DNA from: Pseudomonas saudiphocaensis
Lineage (GTDB): Bacteria > Pseudomonadota > Gammaproteobacteria > Pseudomonadales > Pseudomonadaceae
Direction: 5' to 3'
NCBI RefSeq assembly: GCF_000756775.1
Contig: NZ_CCSF01000001.1
Span: 372,001-436,000, forward strand
Length of the DNA stretch: 64,000 nucleotides
In this document: in pieces, positions 54,887 through 64,000 of the stretch
Numbering within the stretch: position 1 is the first letter of the stretch
Layout of the letters: each line of letters starts with the position of its first letter
Position numbers and translations under genes: made by a program
Notes under the pieces: generated by a model
Seen by the model: the letters and a program-made list of their open reading frames with translations, nothing else
Told to the model about the DNA's origin: nothing
Databases searched by the model: none

Positions 54887-56143
54887 ATGGGATACCAAAA
54901 GATCCAGGTGCCAGCCAACGGTGACAAAATCACCGTCAACGCCGATAACACCCTGAACGTTCCGAACAATCCGATCATTCCTTATATAGAAGGCGACGGC
55001 ATTGGTGTGGACATCAGTCCGGTAATGATCAAGGTCGTCGACGCTGCCGTGGAGAAAGCCTACGGTGGCGAGCGCAAGATTGCCTGGATGGAGATCTATG
55101 CCGGTGAAAAAGCCACGCAGGTATACGATCCAGATACCTGGCTGCCAAAAGAGACCTTGGAGGTAGTGCGCGATTACGTGGTTTCCATCAAGGGGCCACT
55201 GACGACCCCGGTGGGAGGCGGTATCCGTTCGTTGAACGTGGCCTTGCGCCAGGAGCTGGATCTATACGTATGCCAGCGTCCGGTTCGCTGGTTTACAGGC
55301 GTACCCAGCCCGGTCAAAAAGCCCGGCGATGTGGATATGGTGATCTTTCGTGAGAACTCCGAGGACATCTACGCCGGCGTCGAGTGGAAGGCTGGCAGCC
55401 CCGAGGCCGAGAAGGTCATCAAGTTCCTCACTGAGGAAATGGGCGTCACGAAGATTCGTTTCACTGAAAACTGCGGGATTGGTATCAAGCCGGTATCTCT
55501 TGAAGGCACCAAGCGCCTGGTGCGCAAGGCTCTGCAGTATGCAGTGGATAACGACCGTAGCTCAGTGACTCTGGTGCACAAGGGCAACATCATGAAGTTC
55601 ACCGAGGGTGCCTTCAAGGAGTGGGGCTACGAGGTGGCTCGCGATGAGTTTGGTGCCGAGCTGCTGGACGGCGGACCCTGGATGCAGTTCAGGAATCCCA
55701 ATACTGGCAAGACTATTGTCGTCAAGGACGCCATCGCCGATGCCATGCTGCAGCAAATCCTGCTGCGCCCTGCTGAGTATGATGTTATCGCTACCCTGAA
55801 CCTCAACGGCGACTATCTATCTGATGCTCTGGCGGCCGAGGTCGGTGGTATCGGCATTGCGCCGGGTGCAAACCTTTCCGATACGGTGGCCATGTTCGAA
55901 GCGACTCACGGTACTGCGCCGAAGTACGCCGGTCAGGACAAGGTCAACCCCGGCTCGCTGATTCTTTCGGCCGAAATGATGCTGCGCCATATGGGCTGGG
56001 TTGAAGCAGCCGACTTGCTGATCAAATCAACCGAAGCGGCCATCGCTGCCAAAACGGTCACGTACGATTTCGAACGTCAGATGGAAGGCGCGAAACTGGT
56101 GTCCTGTTCCGGCTTCGGCGACGCCATGATCTCTCACATGTAG
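54887..56143 (+). CDS. icd: Isocitrate dehydrogenase, NADP-dependent, dimeric type
   Basis: 418 residues of the E. coli-type homodimeric [16 protein letters not shown], the phosphorylatable Ser loop [20 protein letters not shown] (Ser near 114), [14 protein letters not shown] and the NADP-binding [20 protein letters not shown] are present. The conserved Ser loop means control by an AceK-type kinase/phosphatase is possible; aceK is not in this window. The start at 54887 ([15 protein letters not shown]) follows GGAG. It is divergent from idh. Confidence 0.95.
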   Translation: MGYQKIQVPANGDKITVNADNTLNVPNNPIIPYIEGDGIGVDISPVMIKVVDAAVEKAYGGERKIAWMEIYAGEKATQVYDPDTWLPKETLEVVRDYVVSIKGPLTTPVGGGIRSLNVALRQELDLYVCQRPVRWFTGVPSPVKKPGDVDMVIFRENSEDIYAGVEWKAGSPEAEKVIKFLTEEMGVTKIRFTENCGIGIKPVSLEGTKRLVRKALQYAVDNDRSSVTLVHKGNIMKFTEGAFKEWGYEVARDEFGAELLDGGPWMQFRNPNTGKTIVVKDAIADAMLQQILLRPAEYDVIATLNLNGDYLSDALAAEVGGIGIAPGANLSDTVAMFEATHGTAPKYAGQDKVNPGSLILSAEMMLRHMGWVEAADLLIKSTEAAIAAKTVTYDFERQMEGAKLVSCSGFGDAMISHM

Positions 56144-56159
56144 AAACGTGAGGCAAACG

Positions 56160-56189
56160 GAAAGGGCCGATCAAGTGATCGGCCCTTTC
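56160..56189. terminator. Bidirectional terminator between icd and cspD
   Basis: Perfect 14-base arms GAAAGGGCCGATCA and TGATCGGCCCTTTC with a two-base centre, followed by TTTTGC on the plus strand. The symmetric stem sits between convergent icd and cspD and serves both. Confidence 0.88.
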
Positions 56190-56199
56190 TTTTGCTGGA

Positions 56200-56457
56200 T
56201 CAGGCTTCGACCGTCGCGTCTTGAGGCGCGGTTACGGTTGCATCCTCGGTTGCCTGCAACGACCTGATATTGGTTGCGTGCAGGCCCTTGGGTCCCTGCA
56301 GAATTTCAAACTTTACCGCCTGCCCGGCTTTAAGAGTTCTATACCCTTCCATCTGAATGGCAGAGTAGTGGGCAAACAGGTCCTCATCGTCGCCGTCTGC
56401 TACGATGAAACCATAGCCTTTGGCGTTGTTGAACCACTTGACCTTACCGCTTAGCAT
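56200..56457 (-). CDS. cspD: Cold shock domain protein CspD
   Basis: 85 residues. The cold shock domain (1-67) has RNP1 KGYGFIV and RNP2 DLFAHYSAI, with the surface aromatics. A short acidic/Thr-rich tail of about 18 residues extends the C terminus, as in CspD. In E. coli CspD binds single-stranded DNA and blocks replication in stationary phase. The start at 56457 follows GAGGGA. It is divergent from clpS, the typical cspD-clpS-clpA arrangement. Confidence 0.93.
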   Translation of the reverse strand: MLSGKVKWFNNAKGYGFIVADGDDEDLFAHYSAIQMEGYRTLKAGQAVKFEILQGPKGLHATNIRSLQATEDATVTAPQDATVEA

Positions 56458-56674
56458 GCTCTTATCCCTCTGCAAAGGAGTCCATCACTGGAGTAACATC
56501 CATTTCATTCCGCGCGGGTGAAGCACTGCATGACACCTTGCGCGCAACCTGTTGCCTTTGTGGCACATACTGTTTGTATCATCGTTTTGCCGATAGTCAA
56601 GGCGACTCGTCAGGTGGCTGTGAAGCCCTTTAAATTACCCGGCCCTGGTGCCCCGACGTAGACCGTTTAATCGC

Positions 56675-57037
56675 ATGCGTGCATCACCCATGATTCGACT
56701 AATATTCAATCAGGATCGGCCAGCGACCGAGGGCGATGACGCCTTCGGGTTGGCGATCGAAGAAGCCAGACCGCAACTGAAGGCACCACCCATGTTCAAA
56801 GTGGTCATGTTCAATGACGACTACACGCCAATGGACTTTGTCGTGGAGGTGCTGGAAGGGATTTTCAATCACAACCGGGAGCTTTCCACCAAGATCATGC
56901 TGACGGTTCATACTGAAGGAAGAGCCGTTTGCGGTGTGTACACACGGGATGTTGCTGAAACCAAAGCGATGCAGGTCAATCAATATGCAAGGGAATGCCA
57001 GCATCCGTTGCTTTGTGAGATCGAGAAGGACGGTTAA
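56675..57037 (+). CDS. clpS: ClpAP adaptor ClpS
   Basis: 120 residues. The core has [19 protein letters not shown] (the N-degron pocket Asn/Asp plus the Met/Val wall), [25 protein letters not shown] and the conserved end [12 protein letters not shown]. ClpS delivers proteins with N-terminal Leu, Phe, Tyr or Trp to ClpAP. The start is uncertain: ATG 56675 is chosen; ATG 56690 and GTG 56648 are in frame and none has a strong ribosome site. clpA follows 28 bases later. Confidence 0.92.
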   Translation: MRASPMIRLIFNQDRPATEGDDAFGLAIEEARPQLKAPPMFKVVMFNDDYTPMDFVVEVLEGIFNHNRELSTKIMLTVHTEGRAVCGVYTRDVAETKAMQVNQYARECQHPLLCEIEKDG

Positions 57038-57065
57038 CCCGATTGCTGGGTAAGAGGTGAAAGCT

Positions 57066-59333
57066 ATGTTGAACCGTGAGCTCGAAGTCACTCTGAATCT
57101 GGCCTTCAAGGAGGCTCGTACCAAGCGTCATGAATTCATGACGGTGGAGCATCTCCTGTTAGCCCTGCTGGATAACGAGGCTGCTGCAACCGTGTTGCGC
57201 GCCTGCGGTGCCAGCCTCGATAAGCTCCGGCATGAATTGCAGGAATTCATCGACTCCACCACACCCCTGATTCCACAGCATGATGAGGAGCGGGAGACTC
57301 AGCCCACGCTCGGCTTCCAGCGCGTATTACAGCGCGCTGTTTTTCATGTGCAGAGCTCCGGCAAGCGCGAAGTTACCGGTGCCAACGTGCTGGTAGCGAT
57401 TTTCAGTGAGCAGGAAAGCCAGGCGGTGTACCTGCTCAAGCAACAGAATGTCGCGCGTATCGATGTCGTTAACTTTATTGCCCACGGCATTTCCAAGGTG
57501 CCTGGCAGCGGCAATCCCGAAAGCGATTCGGAAATGCAGGATGAGGAAGGTGGAGAGGCCTCCGCTTCCGGTAATCCGTTGGACGCCTATGCCAGCAATC
57601 TCAACGAGCTGGCGCGCCAAGGCAGAATCGATCCGCTGGTCGGGCGTGAGCATGAAGTCGAGCGCGTGGCGCAGATTCTGGCGCGTCGCCGCAAGAACAA
57701 TCCGCTGTTGGTAGGCGAGGCGGGCGTAGGCAAGACAGCGATAGCCGAAGGCCTGGCCAAGCGCATCGTCGACAATCAGGTGCCGGAGTTGCTGGCCGAT
57801 AGCGTTGTCTATTCGCTGGACCTGGGGGCTCTGCTTGCTGGTACCAAATATCGGGGCGACTTCGAGAAGCGCTTTAAAGCGCTATTGAATGAGCTGCGCA
57901 AGAAGCCTCAGGCGGTGCTGTTCATTGATGAAATCCACACCATTATCGGTGCGGGCGCTGCATCGGGCGGCGTGATGGATGCGTCCAACCTGCTCAAGCC
58001 GCTGTTGTCCTCGGGCGAGATTCGCTGCATCGGTTCGACAACCTTTCAGGAGTTCCGCGGAATCTTCGAGAAGGACAGGGCGCTGGCACGACGCTTCCAG
58101 AAAGTCGATGTCAGTGAGCCGTCGGTCGAAGACACCATTGGCATCCTGCGTGGCCTGAAAGGGCGGTTCGAACAGCATCACAAGATTGAATACAGCGACG
58201 AATCGTTGCGTGCCGCCGCGGAACTGGCGTCGCGCTATATCAATGACCGTCATATGCCGGACAAGGCCATCGACGTGATCGATGAAGCGGGCGCCTTCCA
58301 GCGGTTGCAGCCGGAAGATAAGCGTGCCAAGCGTATCGATGTCGAGCAGGTCGAAGACATCGTAGCCAAGATTGCTCGGATTCCGCCGAAGCACGTCAGT
58401 ACGTCCGACAAGGAGCTGCTGCGAAATCTGGAGCGTGATCTGAAACTTACGGTCTTCGGCCAGGATGATGCAATTGACTCGCTATCTACCGCAATCAAGC
58501 TTTCCCGTGCCGGCCTGAAGGCGCCGGACAAGCCGGTCGGGTCATTCCTGTTTGCCGGCCCTACCGGTGTCGGCAAGACCGAAGCCGCCAGGCAGCTGGC
58601 TCGAGCGTTGGGTATCGAGCTGGTGCGTTTCGACATGTCCGAGTACATGGAACGGCACACCGTATCGCGCCTGATTGGTGCACCTCCCGGATATGTTGGA
58701 TTCGATCAGGGCGGTCTGTTGACCGAGGCGATCACCAAGCAGCCGCACTGCGTGCTCCTGCTCGATGAAATCGAGAAGGCGCATCCGGAAGTCTTCAACC
58801 TGCTGCTGCAGGTCATGGACCATGGCACGCTGACCGACAACAACGGGCGCAAGGCGGATTTCCGCAACGTCATTCTTATCATGACCACCAATGCCGGAGC
58901 GGAAACGGCAGCAAGAGCTTCGATTGGCTTTACGCATCAGGACCACGCGTCCGATGCGATGGAAGTGATCAAGAAGAGCTTTACGCCGGAATTCAGAAAC
59001 CGTCTGGATACCATTATCCAGTTTGGTCGCCTGAGTCACGAAGTGATCAAGAGCATCGTCGATAAGTTCCTCATTGAGCTGCAGGCGCAGTTGGAGGACA
59101 AGCACGTCACGCTTGAGGTCTCGGACGCAGCTCGTGGCTGGCTGGCCGAGGGCGGCTACGACGTGCAGATGGGGGCTCGGCCAATGGCAAGGCTGATCCA
59201 GGACAAGATCAAGCGGCCACTGGCAGAGGAGATCCTCTTTGGGGAGCTGGCCGAACATGGTGGCGTGGTTCACGTCGACGTGCGGGAGGGCGAGCTGGTT
59301 TTTGACTTCGAAACCAGTGTCGAACCCGCCTGA
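57066..59333 (+). CDS. clpA: Clp protease ATP-binding subunit ClpA
   Basis: 755 residues: double Clp_N repeat (about 1-140), AAA-1 with Walker A GEAGVGKT and Walker [12 protein letters not shown]-2 with GPTGVGKT and [14 protein letters not shown], and the C-terminal small domain. It unfolds substrates for ClpP and accepts N-degron cargo from ClpS. The start at 57066 follows GAGGTG by seven bases; the GTG inside that site is not a start. A hairpin terminator follows the gene. Confidence 0.96.
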   Translation: MLNRELEVTLNLAFKEARTKRHEFMTVEHLLLALLDNEAAATVLRACGASLDKLRHELQEFIDSTTPLIPQHDEERETQPTLGFQRVLQRAVFHVQSSGKREVTGANVLVAIFSEQESQAVYLLKQQNVARIDVVNFIAHGISKVPGSGNPESDSEMQDEEGGEASASGNPLDAYASNLNELARQGRIDPLVGREHEVERVAQILARRRKNNPLLVGEAGVGKTAIAEGLAKRIVDNQVPELLADSVVYSLDLGALLAGTKYRGDFEKRFKALLNELRKKPQAVLFIDEIHTIIGAGAASGGVMDASNLLKPLLSSGEIRCIGSTTFQEFRGIFEKDRALARRFQKVDVSEPSVEDTIGILRGLKGRFEQHHKIEYSDESLRAAAELASRYINDRHMPDKAIDVIDEAGAFQRLQPEDKRAKRIDVEQVEDIVAKIARIPPKHVSTSDKELLRNLERDLKLTVFGQDDAIDSLSTAIKLSRAGLKAPDKPVGSFLFAGPTGVGKTEAARQLARALGIELVRFDMSEYMERHTVSRLIGAPPGYVGFDQGGLLTEAITKQPHCVLLLDEIEKAHPEVFNLLLQVMDHGTLTDNNGRKADFRNVILIMTTNAGAETAARASIGFTHQDHASDAMEVIKKSFTPEFRNRLDTIIQFGRLSHEVIKSIVDKFLIELQAQLEDKHVTLEVSDAARGWLAEGGYDVQMGARPMARLIQDKIKRPLAEEILFGELAEHGGVVHVDVREGELVFDFETSVEPA

Positions 59334-59362
59334 CAGAGCTCACTTCTTCTGAGGGGAACCGG

Positions 59363-59393
59363 AACGCCTGGTAACTAGTTTGCCGGGCGTTTT
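59363..59393 (+). terminator. Terminator after clpA
   Basis: AACGCCTGG (59363-59371) pairs with CCGGGCGTT (59383-59391) including one G-T pair, around an 11-base loop, followed by TTTG. A weak to moderate intrinsic terminator. Confidence 0.6.
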
Positions 59394-59438
59394 GCTATCT
59401 GCTCAGTGTGCAGGGCGGGTGCCGACGGCAGATAGAAA

Positions 59439-59463
59439 CAAAAAAGCCCGGCTCTGGCCGGGC
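59439..59463 (-). terminator. Terminator of infA
   Basis: On the minus strand GCCCGG and CCGGGC form a stem around a six-base loop, followed by TTTTTTG. It lies 21 bases after the infA stop, between convergent clpA and infA. Confidence 0.85.
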
Positions 59464-59483
59464 ATTCTTTCTCGCGTCTCGTA

Positions 59484-59702
59484 TTAACGAGCGCGGTAGG
59501 TGATGCGACCTTTGCTCAAATCGTAAGGCGTCAGTTCAACACGCACCTTGTCGCCGGTGAGAATCCGGATGTAGTTCTTGCGCATCTTTCCGGAGATGTG
59601 CGCAGTAACGACGTGCCCATTTTCCAACTCCACGCGAAACATGGTGTTAGGCAGGGTGTCGACGACAGTACCTTCCATTTCGAAGCTGTCTTCTTTCGAC
59701 AT
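59484..59702 (-). CDS. infA: Translation initiation factor IF-1
   Basis: 72 residues, the exact normal length of IF-1. A single S1/OB fold fills the protein ([58 protein letters not shown]). It binds the ribosomal A site during initiation. It sits between clpA and bpt, the order found in other Pseudomonas. Confidence 0.97.
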
Positions 59703-59843
59703 TCAGTAAAGCCCTCGGTATCAAAGATTGACCCGACGCACGAATGCGCGGGTAAAAGCGGCAAGTATTGTGCCTGAAAGGGCCTCGAGAGCCAAGGGGC
59801 TAGGGTCTGTTACCGATTTTGGGCGTATGAGCTGAAGCCTGTC

Positions 59844-60551
59844 CTAGTTGAGGGTGATCCAGCGCTGGTTGACCAGTAGCTCGATTGGACGATATTCGGT
59901 CTTGTAGTTCATCTTGCGGCAGTTCTTGATCCAGTACCCAAGATAAAGTCCCTCCAGCCCCAGTCGGGCTGCTTCACCGACCTGCCACAGGATGGCGAAG
60001 CGGCCAAGGCTGCGGCGTTCCTCGCTGGGATCGTAGAAGGTGTACACCGCCGACAGTCCGTTGGGCAGGACGTCGGTCACCGCAAGGGCGAGTAGGCGGC
60101 CGTCGAGGCGGAACTCGTAGAAGCGGGAGAAGGGCAGGTCGCGTACGAGAAAGGTATGAAACTGGTCACGGCTGGGAGGATACATGTCGCCGTCAGCGTG
60201 ACGCTGCTCGATATAGGTGGCGTACAGCCCGTAATACTCTTCGGTAAATGAGGGGCGCACATTGGTGACAGTGAGGTCCGCATTACGCTTGAGGATGCGC
60301 TTCTGCTGCCGGTTCAGTTGTAGCCCTTCGGCGGGAAGACGCGCCGGAATACAGGCGTTGCAGCGCTGGCAGTGAGGTCTGTAGAGATGATCGCCACTGC
60401 GCCGAAAGCCCAGCTCCGACAGCTCGGCATAGACTTGAACGTCCATTGGCTGGCTGGGATCCAGGAACAGCGTGGTCGCCTGCTCATCGGGCAAGTAGCT
60501 GCACGCATGAGGCTGGGTGGCATAGAACTTGAGACGAGCCAGTGAAGTCAT
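59844..60551 (-). CDS. bpt: Aspartate/glutamate leucyltransferase Bpt
   Basis: 235 residues of the ATE/Bpt family. The N-terminal cysteine region ([16 protein letters not shown] and [16 protein letters not shown]) and the C-terminal [23 protein letters not shown] are intact. Bpt adds Leu from Leu-tRNA to proteins starting with Asp or Glu, marking them for ClpS/ClpAP. It is often annotated as arginyltransferase in bacteria. aat follows 52 bases upstream on the same strand. The start at 60551 gives [15 protein letters not shown]. Confidence 0.93.
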   Translation of the reverse strand: MTSLARLKFYATQPHACSYLPDEQATTLFLDPSQPMDVQVYAELSELGFRRSGDHLYRPHCQRCNACIPARLPAEGLQLNRQQKRILKRNADLTVTNVRPSFTEEYYGLYATYIEQRHADGDMYPPSRDQFHTFLVRDLPFSRFYEFRLDGRLLALAVTDVLPNGLSAVYTFYDPSEERRSLGRFAILWQVGEAARLGLEGLYLGYWIKNCRKMNYKTEYRPIELLVNQRWITLN

Positions 60552-60603
60552 GGTCAACTCTCGCAAATCATGAGCTCAGTGTAGGCCAGCCCGGCTGGGT
60601 CGA

Positions 60604-61281
60604 CTAGGGCCTCCAGCGGGCGTCGGGCTCGCCGAGATATCTGGCAAGCGTTTCTGCAAAAGCTTTTCGGGAGATTGGCCGGGCGCCAAAACTGGCCAGG
60701 TGCTGTGTTGGCATCTGGCAGTCGATCAATTTGAAGTTGCGCTGACGAAGATGTTCCACCCAGGTTACGAACCCTGCCTTGGAGGCATCAGTGACGCGAC
60801 TGAACATGGATTCACCGAAAAACAGCTGCCCCATGGCCAAGCCGTAAAGCCCGCCGACCAGCTTCCGGTCCTGCCAGACTTCCACGGACTGGGCGATGCC
60901 CATGTGGTGCAACTGCACATAAGCGTCTTGCATTGCGGGCGTGATCCAGGTGCCGTCGCTATAGCTGCGTGGTGCGGCGCAGGCCTTGATGACATCCTCG
61001 AATGCCTGGTTGAAGGTGATTTGAAATATGCCCTGGCGCAAGGTTTTACGCAGGCTGCGTGAAACATGTAGCTCGTGCGGATAGAGCACCGTGCGCGGGT
61101 CTGGCGACCACCAGAGCAGCGGCTGGCCTTCTTGATACCAGGGGAAGCAGCCGTGGCGGTAGGCTGCCAGCAGGCGTTGGGGCGACAGGTCACCACCGGC
61201 GGCCAGCAGACCGTTTGGCTCGTGCAGAGCCTGCTCCAGGGGAGGGAAAGAAAAGGAGTCGCGCTGCAGCCAGGTCAGCAT
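60604..61281 (-). CDS. aat: Leucyl/phenylalanyl-tRNA-protein transferase
   Basis: 225 residues of the Aat family. The N terminus [38 protein letters not shown] and the middle [34 protein letters not shown] are diagnostic. It adds Leu or Phe to proteins starting with Lys or Arg, creating N-degrons for ClpS. Ends with [23 protein letters not shown], also conserved. It and bpt are likely co-transcribed, with trxB 49 bases upstream. Confidence 0.95.
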   Translation of the reverse strand: MLTWLQRDSFSFPPLEQALHEPNGLLAAGGDLSPQRLLAAYRHGCFPWYQEGQPLLWWSPDPRTVLYPHELHVSRSLRKTLRQGIFQITFNQAFEDVIKACAAPRSYSDGTWITPAMQDAYVQLHHMGIAQSVEVWQDRKLVGGLYGLAMGQLFFGESMFSRVTDASKAGFVTWVEHLRQRNFKLIDCQMPTQHLASFGARPISRKAFAETLARYLGEPDARWRP

Positions 61282-61330
61282 ATCGATATAAAGTCAGGAG
61301 AGGGCGGTTGCGAGCAACCGCCGCAATGGA

Positions 61331-62287
<957 letters not shown>

Positions 62288-62494
62288 TCATAAGCCTTTG
62301 TTGCCAATAAAGAAGCGTGCTGCAATCGAGACACGCTGTGAAAACTGGCGTTTATGCTACACCGAAGCATCGGGAAAAACCCGAGCCGGCACGGAACCGG
62401 CATGTCATCGAGCCGACAAAGCCGTACAATGCCGAGGTTCTGGCTGATTACACGGTTTCACAGAGCGCGCCGCTGGCGCAGGAAATAAAGCGTT

Positions 62495-64000
62495 TTGAAG
62501 AATACCTCCTCTACCGCGCCGACTTCCGTCTGGCGACAGCAATTGCACTACCGTCTTAAAGAGGGCGCCCTGATCGCAGCGGTTGCCGCGTGCCTGTTCC
62601 TGCTGATGACACTGCTCAGCTACAGCAGCAACGACCCCGCATGGGATGTCAGCGTCAAGGTGCACTCCTTCGAGAACGCTGGCGGGATGATCGGTGCGTG
62701 GCTGTCCAGTATCTTGCTGGCCAGTCTGGGCTATTTCGCTTACCTCTTTCCTCTATTGCTGGGCATCCGTGCCTGGCGAATCTTCCGCAACAGGCATCAG
62801 CAGTGGCATTGGAACGGCCTGCAGTTCGTCTGGCACCTGACCGGCCTGATATGCCTGGTTGCTGCCGGGACAGTGCTGGCGGACATTCACTTTGTCGCGC
62901 AGGAAGGCATGCAGGACTCCGGCGGCGGCATGCTGGGTGACAGTCTGGGCGCGTGGACCGAGAACGCGCTGGGCGTCCAGGGCAGCACGCTCATGTGTAT
63001 CGCGGTTTTCCTGTTTGGCCTGACCGTCTTCACTGACCTGTCCTGGTTTCGGGTCATGGACCTGACCGGCAAGATCACCCTTGACCTGATCGAGCTGATC
63101 CAGAGCTTTTTCAGCCGCTGGTGGGCAGGTCGTACCGAGCGCAGACAGAGGATTGCCCAACTGCGTGAGGCCGATGAGGTGGTCAACGAAGTGGCCGGCT
63201 CCTTGTCCGATCGCCGTGAGCGGGCCAAGGTAAAAGAGCGGGTGCTGGAACGAGAAGGCTCGCTGAACAAGCACATGAGCGAGCGCGAGAAGCGTGTAGC
63301 GCCCGTGATTACGCCGCCCGCGCCATCCAAGGCGGTGGAGCCGAGCAAGCGCGTGATGAAGGAAAAGCAGGCCAATCTGTTCGTCGATCCGCTGATCGAA
63401 GGCAGCCTGCCTCCCATTTCCCTGCTCGATGCCGCCGACAAGCAGCCCAAGCAGTATTCGCCCGAATCCCTGGAAGCCATGTCCCGGCTGCTGGAGATCA
63501 AGCTCAAGGAGTTCGGTGTCGAGGTCATCGTCGAATCCGTGCATCCGGGGCCGGTGATTACCCGTTTCGAAATCCAGCCTGCTGCGGGGGTAAAGGTCAG
63601 CCGTATCTCCAACCTGGCCAAGGACCTGGCGCGCTCGCTGGCAGTGATCAGCGTTCGCGTGGTCGAGGTGATTCCTGGCAAGACTACCGTCGGCATCGAG
63701 ATTCCCAACGAAGATCGGCAGATTGTGCGGTTCTCCGAAGTGTTGTCATCAGCCCCCTACGATGATGCCAAATCGCCGGTAACTCTCGCTCTGGGCCACG
63801 ATATCGGCGGCAAGCCGGTGATTGCCGACTTGGCAAAGATGCCGCATCTGCTGGTTGCAGGTACCACTGGTTCGGGTAAATCGGTGGGGGTCAACGCGAT
63901 GATCCTGTCGATCCTCTTCAAGTCGCCGCCGGAAGATGCGCGCCTGATCATGATCGACCCGAAGATGCTTGAACTGTCGATCTACGAAGGCATACCGCAC
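62495..64000 (+). CDS. ftsK: DNA translocase FtsK, 5' part (cut by window end)
   Basis: 502 codons are visible and the frame is open at the right edge. The start is TTG 62495, with AGGA about ten bases upstream. The N terminus [28 protein letters not shown] matches Pseudomonas FtsK. Four transmembrane segments (about 28-48, 68-92, 110-130 and 160-185) anchor it at the division septum. A linker of about 150 residues follows, then the motor start with Walker A TTGSGKS near 455-462 and [15 protein letters not shown] at the end. The gamma domain that reads KOPS lies beyond the window. It acts in chromosome dimer resolution and segregation. Confidence 0.93.
   Translation, partial: MKNTSSTAPTSVWRQQLHYRLKEGALIAAVAACLFLLMTLLSYSSNDPAWDVSVKVHSFENAGGMIGAWLSSILLASLGYFAYLFPLLLGIRAWRIFRNRHQQWHWNGLQFVWHLTGLICLVAAGTVLADIHFVAQEGMQDSGGGMLGDSLGAWTENALGVQGSTLMCIAVFLFGLTVFTDLSWFRVMDLTGKITLDLIELIQSFFSRWWAGRTERRQRIAQLREADEVVNEVAGSLSDRRERAKVKERVLEREGSLNKHMSEREKRVAPVITPPAPSKAVEPSKRVMKEKQANLFVDPLIEGSLPPISLLDAADKQPKQYSPESLEAMSRLLEIKLKEFGVEVIVESVHPGPVITRFEIQPAAGVKVSRISNLAKDLARSLAVISVRVVEVIPGKTTVGIEIPNEDRQIVRFSEVLSSAPYDDAKSPVTLALGHDIGGKPVIADLAKMPHLLVAGTTGSGKSVGVNAMILSILFKSPPEDARLIMIDPKMLELSIYEGIPH

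Overview
The window is a stretch of bacterial chromosome of about 60-65% G+C with dense, mostly housekeeping gene content. Gene families, gene order and protein sequence point to the genus Pseudomonas in the broad sense. The P. stutzeri group (Stutzerimonas) is my best guess, from the Entner-Doudoroff/glucose locus with a LamB-type porin and the monomeric IDH/ICL/PurB neighbourhood. I see no prophage, insertion sequence, CRISPR array or integrated island. Most of the window reads as two blocks of conserved Pseudomonas gene order that meet at a remnant rRNA locus near 39.5-39.9 kb.

Block 1 (1-39.35 kb): recQ 3' end; a MarR regulator with a perfect palindrome in its promoter; plpD (type Vd autotransporter lipase); a SelW-like Rdx protein; an EamA permease; the adenylate cyclase cyaB; a YedI-type membrane protein; trkH; a YkgJ-type cysteine-cluster protein; a YdjA-type nitroreductase; a Cpx-type two-component system with a Spy/CpxP-like gene; yciI; a PHP phosphoesterase; yciO; and scpA-scpB. 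scpB runs straight into the glucose catabolic cluster: edd-glk-gltR-gtrS, an AGE-family isomerase, a glucose-type ABC importer (gltB/F/G/K), a LamB-family porin, a DUF1289 protein, the repressor hexR and the divergent zwf-pgl-eda operon. Together these genes take sugar across the outer membrane, import it, phosphorylate it, oxidise it to 6-phosphogluconate and cleave it through KDPG. KDPG is the known ligand of HexR, and a HexR operator is visible between hexR and zwf. Next come rluB, a GGDEF protein and the leftward set MTA deaminase-ubiG-mupP-SDR.

Junction (39.35-40.1 kb): three tandem rrn-type promoters and a leader run directly into a 5S rRNA-like sequence with a strong terminator, with no 16S, tRNA or 23S gene between them. 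From memory of the P. aeruginosa PAO1 map, genes left of it correspond to the PA3170-PA3344 region and genes right of it to PA2615-PA2666, so the remnant sits on a rearrangement breakpoint.

Block 2 (40.1-64 kb): queD; an antiporter-like permease; a PerM/AI-2E exporter-family protein; isocitrate lyase aceA with a long leader and an upstream palindrome; a leftward operon roxA-GNAT-DUF7931-like-secretin-like; purB; mnmA-hflD; a NudJ-type Nudix hydrolase; monomeric idh divergent from dimeric icd; cspD; clpS-clpA; infA; bpt; aat; trxB; and the 5' two thirds of ftsK, cut by the window end. aceA, idh and icd place the whole isocitrate branch point within 13 kb. clpS, clpA, bpt and aat group the adaptor, unfoldase and both transferases of the bacterial N-degron pathway.

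The coding genes belong to known families. The most unusual items are the rrn promoter/5S fusion at a synteny breakpoint, the LamB-type porin and AGE isomerase embedded in the glucose locus, the coupling of edd to scpB with gapA absent, and several clean palindromes that look like operators for KDPG- or glucose-responsive regulators.
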